A stretch of 64,000 nucleotides of DNA, taken from the NCBI RefSeq assembly GCF_016917355.1, contig NZ_CP070304.1:2976001-3040000 (forward strand). Direction: 5' to 3'. Below are positions 33,493-41,677 of the stretch, in pieces. Origin of the DNA: Glaciimonas sp. PAMC28666 (GTDB taxonomy: Bacteria; Pseudomonadota; Gammaproteobacteria; Burkholderiales; Burkholderiaceae_D). A program made the position numbers and the translations under genes. How positions within the stretch are numbered: position 1 is the first letter of the stretch; each line of letters starts with the position of its first letter. The notes below the pieces were generated by a model. That model was not told where the DNA came from. It did not search any database and was given only the letters and a program-made list of their open reading frames with translations.

Positions 33493-34707
33493 ATGAAAAA
33501 CTCCCCTAAGAAGCGGCCACTGGACGGTATCCGCGTCCTCGAAATTGCATCGATGGTGTTTGGTCCGGTAGCCGGTCAATACCTGGGTGACATGGGGGCC
33601 GATGTGATCAAACTGGAGCCGCCCGAAGGTGACCTGACCCGCTCAATCGGCCCGCGCCGCTCGCCACGCATGGGCGCTTTTTTCCTCACCAGCAATCGCA
33701 GCAAGCGTAGCATTGTGGTTGATCTGAAGCGCCCCGAAGGCCGTGAAATCCTGCAGCGCTTGCTGGCCAAGACCGATGTGCTGCTGCACTCGATGCGTAC
33801 GCCTGCCGCCGCACGTCTCGGCCTCGATTACGCGACGCTTGCAAAAACCCATCCCGGTCTGGTGTATTGCCACGTTACCGGCTACGGCGACGATGGAGAG
33901 TACGGCGGACGTCCCGCTTACGATGACATTATTCAGGCCGCCTCAGGTCTCGCCATGTTGCAGGAAGTGGTGGCTGGACAGCCGCGCTACATCCCGACTA
34001 TTGTGGCCGACAAGATCAGCGGCGTACATGCAGCTTACGCTATCGTATTAGCGATGATGCATCGCTTGCGTACGGGCGAAGGCCAAGAGGTCGAAGTGCC
34101 GATGTTTGAGACCATGGCCTCGTTCAATATGATCGAACATCAATGGGGTCATATTTTTGAGCCGCCAATCGGTGACATGGGTTATGCGCCGGTTGTGGCG
34201 GCAGCCCGCAGACCCTATAAGACGCTGGATGGCTATTTATCCCTGTTGCCGTATTCAGATTCTCACTGGCGACGATTTTTTGAATTGGCTGGTGCGCCGG
34301 AAATCATGGATGATCCGCGCTTTACCCTGTTCTCCTCGCGCCAGGTACATTTCCGTGCGGTATGGGATGAAATCGAGCGTCAGATCGGGCTCAAGACCAA
34401 TGCAGAATGGTTACGCCTGCTAACGCCGGAAGATATTCCATTCTCGCCAGTCAACGATATCGAAGATTTGCGCGAAGATCCGCATCTGAAGAGTGTCGAT
34501 TTCTGGAGCGTGCAAGAGCATCCGACCGAAGGTAAATTATTGATCGGGCGGAATCCTTTACGGATGAGTGCTTCGCCACCGGATATCACCCGTTTGCCAC
34601 CCGGCCTGGGACAGCATAGCGCAGAGATTTTGCGTGAGTACGATTACGATGAAGAAAGTACGCAACGCCTGCTGGCACCTGGTGGTGTGTGCGCTTCAAA
34701 TTCATAA
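33493..34707 (+). CDS. CaiB/BaiF-family (family III) CoA-transferase, second copy
   Basis: 404 residues, a typical formyl-CoA-transferase-like length. Contains GDMGADVIKLEPPEGDLTR and the catalytic-aspartate segment PAYDDIIQAASG (Asp144 most likely). It is last in the ten-gene operon, so it would convert the freed acid to its CoA thioester and hand it to CoA-dependent steps such as the crotonase and dehydrogenase at 4.1-6.1 kb. It is only distantly similar to the CaiB protein at 2739. Confidence 0.92.
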   Translation: MKNSPKKRPLDGIRVLEIASMVFGPVAGQYLGDMGADVIKLEPPEGDLTRSIGPRRSPRMGAFFLTSNRSKRSIVVDLKRPEGREILQRLLAKTDVLLHSMRTPAAARLGLDYATLAKTHPGLVYCHVTGYGDDGEYGGRPAYDDIIQAASGLAMLQEVVAGQPRYIPTIVADKISGVHAAYAIVLAMMHRLRTGEGQEVEVPMFETMASFNMIEHQWGHIFEPPIGDMGYAPVVAAARRPYKTLDGYLSLLPYSDSHWRRFFELAGAPEIMDDPRFTLFSSRQVHFRAVWDEIERQIGLKTNAEWLRLLTPEDIPFSPVNDIEDLREDPHLKSVDFWSVQEHPTEGKLLIGRNPLRMSASPPDITRLPPGLGQHSAEILREYDYDEESTQRLLAPGGVCASNS

Positions 34708-34742
34708 CAATAAAAATAGGTAGTTGTCACTAATTGTTCGCG

Positions 34743-34791
34743 GCAATGTGCGTCAGAATGGCTTTATCTTGGCGGCATTGCTGTTTTTTTT
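34743..34791 (+). terminator. Possible terminator of the ten-gene operon
   Basis: GCAATG (34743-34748) pairs with CATTGC (34776-34781), closing a partly structured loop, and is followed by T-G-T8. Confidence 0.4.
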
Positions 34792-35131
34792 GCGTTTAAA
34801 TTCTTTTTTTTAAAACAATACAAATCGGCACACAACTGGTCGATAGCGAATGTCCTACTCCGCCTTTACCTTTCTCCTACCTGAATATCAGTGTTTGACT
34901 GATAGTTATCATAACTGGTTCAATTATCATCGGTAACTACTAATAGTGTTGCGGTGCTGTTCGCAGCGCGCGCGATATTTGGGATTCATACGCGCCGCAT
35001 CAATGTGAACGCTTTATTTTAAGCGTAAACGTAAATTGCAAACTCCTGGAGCACATTACGGCGTCATGCAGGGTGAACTGCCATGCCGTCCGTTTTAATA
35101 AGCCAACCTGAATGTTTTAGGCCGATTCGTT

Positions 35132-35156
35132 CCATGAATTTTTTCGTGGCTTTTTT
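35132..35156 (+). terminator. Rho-independent terminator upstream of the DUF883-like gene
   Basis: CCATGAA (35132-35138) pairs with TTCGTGG (35143-35149) with one G-U, loop TTTT, then C and six Ts. Confidence 0.6.
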
Positions 35157-35198
35157 GTGAGACCGATGTCATTTCTTTCCTTAAAAATGGAGTAGACC

Positions 35199-35555
35199 AT
35201 GGACACAAACTCAGAAATTAACAAGGCTGGAGATCGCTCCCTGGAAGGCGTGAGTAGCCTGATTAAAGATAAAAGCGCCGATCTTCACGGCGCCATCGAT
35301 AAAGCGTCCGACTTAACTCGCCCAGCTGTAGAACGCGCGGTGAATGGCGCGCACGCTGGTGTAGATCAAGTATCGACCGCACTGTCGGATGCCACCGCTA
35401 CACTCGCAGAACGGACGCGTGAGCTCACCGCTGCCTATCAACGATATGCCGAGACCGGCCGTCGTTACGTCCGCACCAGTCCGGTTTTATCAATTAGCGT
35501 GGCCTTAGCCGCTGGCTATTTGTTTTCAAAGTTATTCAGCAGTAGAGACCGCTGA
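35199..35555 (+). CDS. Small tail-anchored DUF883 (ElaB/YqjD)-like protein
   Basis: 118 residues. A long amphipathic, helix-prone part (rich in Ala, Asp, Thr; repeated heptad-like spacing) is followed by a single C-terminal hydrophobic segment SISVALAAGYLFSKLF and a charged tail. That is the build of ElaB/YqjD-type proteins, which sit in the inner membrane and, in E. coli, bind stationary-phase ribosomes. The start has GGAG (35190-35193) upstream. Family assignment rests on architecture, so function is tentative. Confidence 0.7.
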   Translation: MDTNSEINKAGDRSLEGVSSLIKDKSADLHGAIDKASDLTRPAVERAVNGAHAGVDQVSTALSDATATLAERTRELTAAYQRYAETGRRYVRTSPVLSISVALAAGYLFSKLFSSRDR

Positions 35556-35747
35556 CAAATGGGTGAAATGGGTGTTTCAAAGCCTGTTTTAAAACCGCAA
35601 TATTCAATGGTCTTATGCCGTTGCGAGCAGCGCGGTATGGTGTAGTTGTGTGCAGTTGAAGAATCCACTTTTTCGGTGAAACACAATATTAATGATTCTC
35701 CGACGGTTTGCACCTCGTAGCGTGCATTTTATATATTGGAGCGATAA

Positions 35748-35993
35748 ATGAAAAAATATCTACTGAGCTTGGCCGTCTTGATGGCAATTGGTTCCGGCGT
35801 AGCATCGGCACAAACGAACGCAACAATGCCAAGCGGCACTTCGGGCACTGATGCGTCCTCCACCGGGGCGATGGATAACGGTGCGATGTCATCTCCTACC
35901 AAGAAGACCACGAAGAAAAAAATGAAAAAAAGCTCGACCAGTTCGGGCACTATGAACAAAGATGGAATGGATAAACCTGATATGAAGCATTGA
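35748..35993 (+). CDS. Small secreted Thr/Ser/Lys/Met-rich protein
   Basis: 81 residues. A clear Sec signal peptide (MKKYLLSLAVLMAIGSGVASA-Q, cleavage after about residue 21) is followed by a low-complexity mature part with a lysine block (KKTTKKKMKK) and a Met/Asp/Lys tail (MNKDGMDKPDMKH). The tail recalls MxKDx pentapeptide-repeat proteins common in Burkholderiales, but the repeat is not regular here. GGAG lies 7 nt before the ATG. Periplasmic; function unknown. Confidence 0.65.
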   Translation: MKKYLLSLAVLMAIGSGVASAQTNATMPSGTSGTDASSTGAMDNGAMSSPTKKTTKKKMKKSSTSSGTMNKDGMDKPDMKH

Positions 35994-36317
35994 TTAAGGG
36001 CATTCCTTAGTCGGTATTTGCAGATTGTTTCGGTGTATGCGTTAGCAGAAATTCTGTGTCAGGTCGCATATATGATCGACGGCAATCTTGCAGATATTGC
36101 GGAAGTAAGCTTACTCGGCCCTTTCCTCATTGACGACCTATCGACTTTCTAGTCGATAGGTCGCTTTTGCGTTTACGGTGTAAATAAGTTTTGCTGAGTG
36201 AGAGTCGAGCATTGGACGTTTTTGGCAATAGAATGTGCGCGTAAAAAGCCAACAGTAGTAATTGAACAGAACTCAGAAATGGACCTAAAGGAAGCGTCCA
36301 TTCGAGGAAGAATCCAC
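35994..36317. other. 324-nt convergent intergenic region
   Basis: Only one structure stands out, the 13-bp hairpin at 36134-36163. No gene is supported on either strand. Confidence 0.4.
36134..36168. terminator. Strong hairpin terminator between convergent genes
   Basis: CGACCTATCGACT (36134-36146) pairs perfectly with AGTCGATAGGTCG (36151-36163) around TTCT, followed on the plus strand by C and four Ts. It may serve the small secreted protein gene and also stop transcription from the opposite side. Confidence 0.55.
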
Positions 36318-37610
36318 TCAGATAACGGCATGCATTCGGATAGGCTTGACGTAATGCATATCGCGCTCGGGTTTGATCAGTGTCACGGCGATCGCTCCTA
36401 TCACTAAAAAGACACACGATGCAATAAACGGCAGACTCCAGTTGCCAGTCAGGTCCACCACCGCGCCGAACACCACAGGAGAAATAATAGTGGCCAACGC
36501 CGCACCAGTATTGAGCATCCCGCTGGCAGTACCAGCATGGAGGGGAGCGATGTCCATAGGCACAGCCCAAATTGGTCCTATGGTCAGTTCCAGCATGAAG
36601 AAAGCCCCAGACAAACACCATACAACTACACCGATGTCTTTACTGATCATGACAGGAATCAAGAAACACATCGCGCCCAGAAAACTGAGCACGATGACGC
36701 TCTGCCTGGCCAGACGGAGATTGCCGGTACGCTTAAGCACCTGGTCGCTGATCAAGCCACCGGTTACATCGCCGACCACGCCAGCAAAAAATACGCCGGA
36801 GGCAAAGATGGCGGACTTCTTGAGATCAAGGTGATAGGCATTCATAAAGAAAATCGGCACCCAGCTGAAGAACAGCGTATTGGTCCAGACCTGGCAAAAA
36901 TAGACAAAAATAGTCGGTGCCATACGACTAAAGATTTTTTTCCAAGGTGTTTTGGCATGGCGTTCGGCATCACTGACCGGTTCCGGCAAACGTGCCAGTT
37001 CCGCTTCATTGATCGCGGCATGTTCTCGCGGATTGTCTTTGTAATAAAAGATCCATGCAATTATCCACAGTGAAGTCATGGCACCGACGATCACGAACGC
37101 TGCTCGCCAGGAATGCAGGATAATCAGCAACGCCACGATCGGGGGAGCCACAGCATTACCGAGCCGGGAACAAGAGTGGGTAATGCCTTGTACAAAGCCA
37201 CGATCCTTGCGCTGAAACCAGTTTGCAATGGCGCGGCTCTGGGCCGGAAGTGCCGCACCTTCGCCTATCCCGAGCAACAGACGCGCCAGGATGAGCGATA
37301 CCAGACCGGTGATGAAACCAGTCGCTATAGTAGCAATTACCCAGATAACGCCACACACGATCAAGGTTTTTTTTGCACCGATACGATCCGCAAACCAGCC
37401 ACCAATGATCTGGAACAGAGCGTAGGTATAGCCGAATGCAGAAAACGCTAGCCCCAAGGTAATATTCGATAAGCCAAGCTCGTCCTTAATCGGTCCTGCT
37501 GCTGCGGCCAGATTGACGCGGTCCAGGTAGAGGATGAACGACATGGCGCAGAATAGCGCCAGCATGTATTTCTGGACGTGCGTGGCACGCCCTGATTGAG
37601 CAATTTGCAT
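36318..37610 (-). CDS. MFS transporter, anion:cation symporter (ACS) family
   Basis: 430 residues from the ATG at 37610, chosen because AGGAGA lies just upstream inside the longer frame that begins at 37625. Twelve membrane segments. It has ILYLDRVNLAAAAGPIKDELG and GGWFADRIGAKKTLIV, the ACS signature of hexuronate, glucarate and aromatic-acid carriers. It follows the PdxA-like and LysR genes on the same strand and probably imports the acid that the PdxA-like enzyme oxidises. Confidence 0.9.
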   Translation of the reverse strand: MQIAQSGRATHVQKYMLALFCAMSFILYLDRVNLAAAAGPIKDELGLSNITLGLAFSAFGYTYALFQIIGGWFADRIGAKKTLIVCGVIWVIATIATGFITGLVSLILARLLLGIGEGAALPAQSRAIANWFQRKDRGFVQGITHSCSRLGNAVAPPIVALLIILHSWRAAFVIVGAMTSLWIIAWIFYYKDNPREHAAINEAELARLPEPVSDAERHAKTPWKKIFSRMAPTIFVYFCQVWTNTLFFSWVPIFFMNAYHLDLKKSAIFASGVFFAGVVGDVTGGLISDQVLKRTGNLRLARQSVIVLSFLGAMCFLIPVMISKDIGVVVWCLSGAFFMLELTIGPIWAVPMDIAPLHAGTASGMLNTGAALATIISPVVFGAVVDLTGNWSLPFIASCVFLVIGAIAVTLIKPERDMHYVKPIRMHAVI

Positions 37611-37702
37611 CGAGTCTCCTTGCATGAGGTTGGCCCCTTAAGGGTGCTCTAATTAACTATAAACGGACTAAACGCTACACATCCGAGGGGGGGCAGCCGG
37701 AC

Positions 37703-38701
37703 TCAGGACTGGCGCCGCCCCTGCGCCATTTTGCAGGCCAATTCGAAGGCGTTTTCCATGGCTGTGATTTTGGCGAGACCTTGCCCGACAATGTCGTAGG
37801 CAGTACCGTGGGCCGGGGTAGTGATCGGAATCGGGAGACCGCCTTCGACGGTCACGCCAATATCGAAGCCCAGTAATTTTGTAGCGATCTGTCCTTGATC
37901 GTGATACATCGTGACGATGCCATCGAGCTGACCGTTCCTGGCGCGCAGAAAAATAGTGTCTGCCGGAAACGGACCGCTGGAAGGATAGCCTTGCTCTGCT
38001 GCCAGTACCATGCCAGGCGCGATGACATCACCTTCCTCGGTGCCGTAGTTGCCGTTATCGCCATTATGAGGATTGAAGCCGCATACACCTATACGTGGAT
38101 GGGCTTTGCCAGCGCTGCGAAAAGCTTCGGTTAGCGTACGGATACCTTCACACACGCCTTCGGGCGTCAGCATGGCGGAAACGTTTTTTAAGGCAACGTG
38201 TGACGTGACGCGCGCAGTCCAAAGATTGTCCAATATATTGAGTTCGCCACAGGGGCCGTGATAATTCAGCAGGTTGGCGAACCAGCGCATTTCATCCTCT
38301 TCCTGCATTCCCCCCAGACGCATGGCACCTTTGTTAAGCGGCGCAAAGCACAAGGCATCAGCTTGACCGCTGGTGACCAGTCTGGTCCCCAATGTCAGCG
38401 ATTCAAGGATGAAATTGCCGTTTTCTTTTGCCGCCACGCCCGGCGTAAAGTCTTGCTCCATGCGATCCCACTGAGCTATGTGGAGCCAGTCCGACGCGAC
38501 CAGTGGTGGTAGGCCAGTCACTGCCGCCGCACGCAGCAATGCTGGATGGTTGCCGATAAGGGTGACTTGCGCGCGTGCCGCTATAGCGGGTGTAGAGAGC
38601 ATGCGCAGTACGAGTTCAGGACCGATGCCGGCCGGGTCGCCGATGGTTAGAACGATATGCGGTTTGACAGTTTTTCCGAGGGAGATATTTGCTACTTGCA
38701 T
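37703..38701 (-). CDS. PdxA-family NAD-dependent dehydrogenase (4-hydroxythreonine-4-phosphate dehydrogenase-like)
   Basis: 332 residues from the ATG at 38701, which has AGGA 7 nt upstream. It contains the family start PHIVLTIGDPAGIGPELVLR and the metal-binding histidines of TSHVALKN, NPHNGDNG and YHDQGQ, and ends with GLPIPITTPAHGTAYDIVG. The family includes true PdxA (vitamin B6), PdxA2 (threonate/erythronate 4-phosphate) and TphB (terephthalate diol dehydrogenase). The MFS and LysR neighbours favour a catabolic role. No DUF1537 kinase is present, so the threonate route is not clearly supported. Confidence 0.87.
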   Translation of the reverse strand: MQVANISLGKTVKPHIVLTIGDPAGIGPELVLRMLSTPAIAARAQVTLIGNHPALLRAAAVTGLPPLVASDWLHIAQWDRMEQDFTPGVAAKENGNFILESLTLGTRLVTSGQADALCFAPLNKGAMRLGGMQEEDEMRWFANLLNYHGPCGELNILDNLWTARVTSHVALKNVSAMLTPEGVCEGIRTLTEAFRSAGKAHPRIGVCGFNPHNGDNGNYGTEEGDVIAPGMVLAAEQGYPSSGPFPADTIFLRARNGQLDGIVTMYHDQGQIATKLLGFDIGVTVEGGLPIPITTPAHGTAYDIVGQGLAKITAMENAFELACKMAQGRRQS

Positions 38702-38839
38702 AGAGGATCCTGTGAAATTCAAGCGGAGGATTTTTTTGCGAAAGCCCATGCACCAGAAATTCAGCCAGGAGATTTTTTACGCAAAAAACGATGGGTAACT
38801 ATAGCGGCGAGGCGGGCCGCGAATCCATCGTTATTTTGC

Positions 38840-39787
38840 TTATGCAGGATTCGCATTTTGCGAAACCGATGTGGTCAGTGCTTGCAGAATGGTTGTCGCA
38901 GCGAGGGACATGGCGTGGGCTGGTTGATGGCAGAGAATAAAACTGCGGGTAGCCCAATGTTCGGCCACCGGTATGCAGCAGAATTGTGGACTGCCGGCCA
39001 ATTGGGCGGCAATTTTAGTTGGCATCAAACCGATGCCGATTTCTTCGGCAATCATCGCCACCATGCTTTGGAAACTGCGCACCATCATGCGCATATGCAG
39101 TATGCGATTCTTTTCTGCGGCCAGGCGACCCAGAGTAAGAGAAATAGCAGCGCCTTCGCTCAGACCAATAAGGTTGTGCGGCAGAATATCTTCGAGGGTG
39201 ACACTAAGCAGGGCCGCCAGTGGATGCGCGGCAGGCGTTACCAGCACCAAACGGTCTTCGCGGTAAAGCTGATTCGGTAACGTGCTGGCACCTAGCGTAC
39301 TTTCATAAATGCCAATGTCGGCCAAACCGCGCGTCACCATCTCCAGCACTGCCTGGCTGTTGAGTTCAATCAGGTCTATCTTGATCCCAGGAAACTGCAA
39401 GTGACAACGACGGATATCGGCCGCCAGGAATTGCAAGACCATGGAAGTGCAGGCAGCCACCCGCACCACACCCATGGTGCCGTGACGGAATGCGCCAGCG
39501 TCGTCCTGCATGCGGGTCACGGTATGTATCATGCTGCGGACATGCCGCAATAGTGTTCTTCCGGCATCGGTCAGCGCCATGCCATGCGGAAGGCGATCGA
39601 ATAGCGTTATTCCGAATTGCGCCTCGAATTCTTGAATGCGCCGGGAAGCAGCCGCCGGAGCCAGATGGATACTCTCGGCCGCTTTGGTGACAGCACCAAG
39701 CTCTGCGGTAGCCACGAACAGGCGCAGCGTGGTCAAGTCGAAATGAACGTGCTTCAAACTCGGCTCAGGAACAGAAGTCAATGACAT
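38840..39787 (-). CDS. LysR-family transcriptional regulator
   Basis: 315 residues. Winged HTH: FDLTTLRLFVATAELGAVTK, AAESIHLAPAAASRRIQEFE and LFDRLPHGMALTDAG. The effector domain runs from about residue 100. It lies upstream of the PdxA-like and MFS genes in the same direction, so it probably controls them. Confidence 0.9.
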   Translation of the reverse strand: MSLTSVPEPSLKHVHFDLTTLRLFVATAELGAVTKAAESIHLAPAAASRRIQEFEAQFGITLFDRLPHGMALTDAGRTLLRHVRSMIHTVTRMQDDAGAFRHGTMGVVRVAACTSMVLQFLAADIRRCHLQFPGIKIDLIELNSQAVLEMVTRGLADIGIYESTLGASTLPNQLYREDRLVLVTPAAHPLAALLSVTLEDILPHNLIGLSEGAAISLTLGRLAAEKNRILHMRMMVRSFQSMVAMIAEEIGIGLMPTKIAAQLAGSPQFCCIPVAEHWATRSFILCHQPAHAMSLAATTILQALTTSVSQNANPA

Positions 39788-39932
39788 AAAAAGAAGCTCT
39801 CAATGCAGTTAGTCATGAATAGTGGGGTTATTTAACCACTTAAAGAGTAGGCGATCAATCAGCCACATCTGTTGGGGATAATTTGATGTATGCATGGGCC
39901 CGGCTCACTGGCTGTCAAAGACCTGAGACAAC

Positions 39933-39966
39933 AAAAAACCCGTTAGCCTGTGAAGGTAACGGGTTT
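39933..39966 (-). terminator. Rho-independent terminator of tRNA-Leu
   Basis: A perfect 10-bp stem pairs AAACCCGTTA (39936-39945) with TAACGGGTTT (39957-39966). On the minus strand it is followed by six Ts, 34 nt past the tRNA 3' end. Confidence 0.8.
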
Positions 39967-39999
39967 CTGGACTTCTTAATACTTTGTAATACGTGTTCT

Positions 40000-40084
40000 T
40001 GGTGCCGAGAGCCGGAATCGAACCGGCACGCCTTACAGCGCGGGATTTTGAGTCCCGTGCGTCTACCTATTCCGCCATCTCGGC
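40000..40084 (-). tRNA. tRNA-Leu (anticodon CAA)
   Basis: 85 nt including an encoded CCA. The acceptor stem GCCGAGA pairs with TCTCGGC. The anticodon loop reads CTCAAAA between GGGA and TCCC, giving anticodon CAA for codon UUG. A long variable arm, as in class II tRNAs, precedes the T arm with GGTTCGATTCC. Confidence 0.95.
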
Positions 40085-40096
40085 AACGCGTGCAGC

Positions 40097-40125
40097 ATTA
40101 TGGCGTATTTGATGCGTCAGATCAA
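40097..40125 (-). promoter_or_regulatory. Promoter of tRNA-Leu
   Basis: On the minus strand TTGATC (-35, 40125-40120), a 17-nt spacer and CATAAT (-10, 40102-40097), about 13 nt before the tRNA 5' end. Confidence 0.55.
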
Positions 40126-40201
40126 TAGCTTTGAGCAATCAAATGGTATTTTTATCGGATAAATGATTAGCCCGACAGTTTTTTCATGACGGCTGGTTAA
40201 A

Positions 40202-41677
40202 TTAGAGCCGTTGCCGTTTGGCACGGCGTTGTACGGTGTGCAAATAAATGAGCAGACTAACGGCGACCAACGCAATGCTGGCGCTGTTTCCCATCCAGAA
40301 TCCGGACGCGCCATGCAAGGCTGGTGGACTTATCCCGAACGGATTCAGACCCAGAATGTAGCCGGATACCAAACCAACTCCCCATAGCGAAACGGCGTAG
40401 ATGATGGTCGGAATAATGGCAACTTTATAAGCGCGTAAAACGAAAGCAGTGCTGCACTGGATGGCATCGAATAGTTGATAGAAGCCGATGAATATAAATA
40501 GCGGCATCGCTGCGGCGATGATGGTTTCGTTTGGCGTGTAGGCGCGAATAATGGTCGCGCGCAAAAGCCAGATTGCTACGCCGAGACTTGCCGAGCAGGT
40601 GGCTGCCAGGCGGATGCCGGAATAGCCTATGCGTTGCGCGGAATCGAGTTCCTTCGCGCCGATCGCTTGGGCTACCAGTATTCCTGTAGCAATCGCTATG
40701 GACAACGGGAGCATATAAAGCACCGTCGCAAAATTGGCGGTAATTTGATGACCCGCGACCGCGGTCTCTCCCAGTCGCGCGATGAAAATCGCCATGAAGG
40801 TGAATGCGGTGACTTCAATGAAGTAGCTCAGGCCGGTCGGAATACCGAGTTTTAACAAAGCGCGTTGCGCGCGCCAATGTGGTCTGACGAAACCACTATG
40901 AAACAGCGCGAACTGTTTGTAAAAACCATTATGGCGCAGGATCAGCCAGCCGATCAATAACATCACCCATGCGATGAGAGTCGTCGCAATCGCACAGCCG
41001 GGGCCGCCGAGCGCTGGAATGCCGAAACCACCGAAAATAAATAGGGCGTTCAGCGGAAATTTGAGCAGCACGCCGACGAGTTTAATGGCCATCACCATCT
41101 TGGGCCGCGACACGGCGGTGTTGAGTGCCGAGTAGACATTGAAACCGAGCGTTGCCGGGAGCGCTAACGCCAGAATTTGAAGATACAGAGTCGCTTTCGC
41201 GCTGAGTAATGGTGATGCGTGAGCGATTGACAAAAATGGTTGCGGGAAGAGCAGTACGATACAACCGAACAGCGAGAGGAATAACGCTAACCAGGTGCCT
41301 TGTTTAACCTGATAGCCGATGTCTGTCATCCGTTGGCCGCCATATAACTGACCGATAATCGGCGAAAGCGCTTGGAGGACTCCGCTGAGACCGACAAATA
41401 CACTGACATAGATTGCGCCGCCTAAGGCCAATGCGGCGAGATCCGTTGCAGAATAGCGCGATGTCATTGCGGTATCGATGACACCGTTCAATACCAACGC
41501 CAGTTGCCCGACAAGGATGGGCCACGCAAGTTTGGCAATACGGATCGTGTTAGAACGGCCGAGTCGAATTTTGGCTTGGTGAAAGAATGAAAGTGTAATG
41601 TTCGGCTCGTAGTTGGTGGAATGAATGGTTGGTTTTAAAGGATTAGTGGACGGTGAGAGTCCATTAATTACCGACAC
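40202..41677 (-). CDS. MATE-family multidrug/Na+ efflux protein
   Basis: About 491 residues if it starts at the GTG at 41677. The open frame extends to an ATG at 41758, but that would overlap the upstream gene by 95 nt and add an atypical tail. Twelve membrane segments in two related halves: KLAWPILVGQLALVLNGVIDTAM and KLGIPTGLSYFIEVTAFTFMA, the MATE entry motifs. It exports cationic drugs or metabolites by H+ or Na+ antiport. The exact start is not resolved; no good ribosome-binding site is visible, so translational coupling to the upstream stop (41664) is likely. Confidence 0.88.
   Translation of the reverse strand: MSVINGLSPSTNPLKPTIHSTNYEPNITLSFFHQAKIRLGRSNTIRIAKLAWPILVGQLALVLNGVIDTAMTSRYSATDLAALALGGAIYVSVFVGLSGVLQALSPIIGQLYGGQRMTDIGYQVKQGTWLALFLSLFGCIVLLFPQPFLSIAHASPLLSAKATLYLQILALALPATLGFNVYSALNTAVSRPKMVMAIKLVGVLLKFPLNALFIFGGFGIPALGGPGCAIATTLIAWVMLLIGWLILRHNGFYKQFALFHSGFVRPHWRAQRALLKLGIPTGLSYFIEVTAFTFMAIFIARLGETAVAGHQITANFATVLYMLPLSIAIATGILVAQAIGAKELDSAQRIGYSGIRLAATCSASLGVAIWLLRATIIRAYTPNETIIAAAMPLFIFIGFYQLFDAIQCSTAFVLRAYKVAIIPTIIYAVSLWGVGLVSGYILGLNPFGISPPALHGASGFWMGNSASIALVAVSLLIYLHTVQRRAKRQRL

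Larger units (their letters stand above)
34708..35198. other. 491-nt gap with two terminator-like hairpins and a possible sRNA or leader
   Basis: No protein gene is supported. A weak hairpin plus T-run at 34743-34791 probably ends the ten-gene operon. A better terminator lies at 35132-35156, 43 nt before the next gene. The ~340 nt between are not coding by eye and could be a small RNA or an attenuated leader. Confidence 0.4.
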
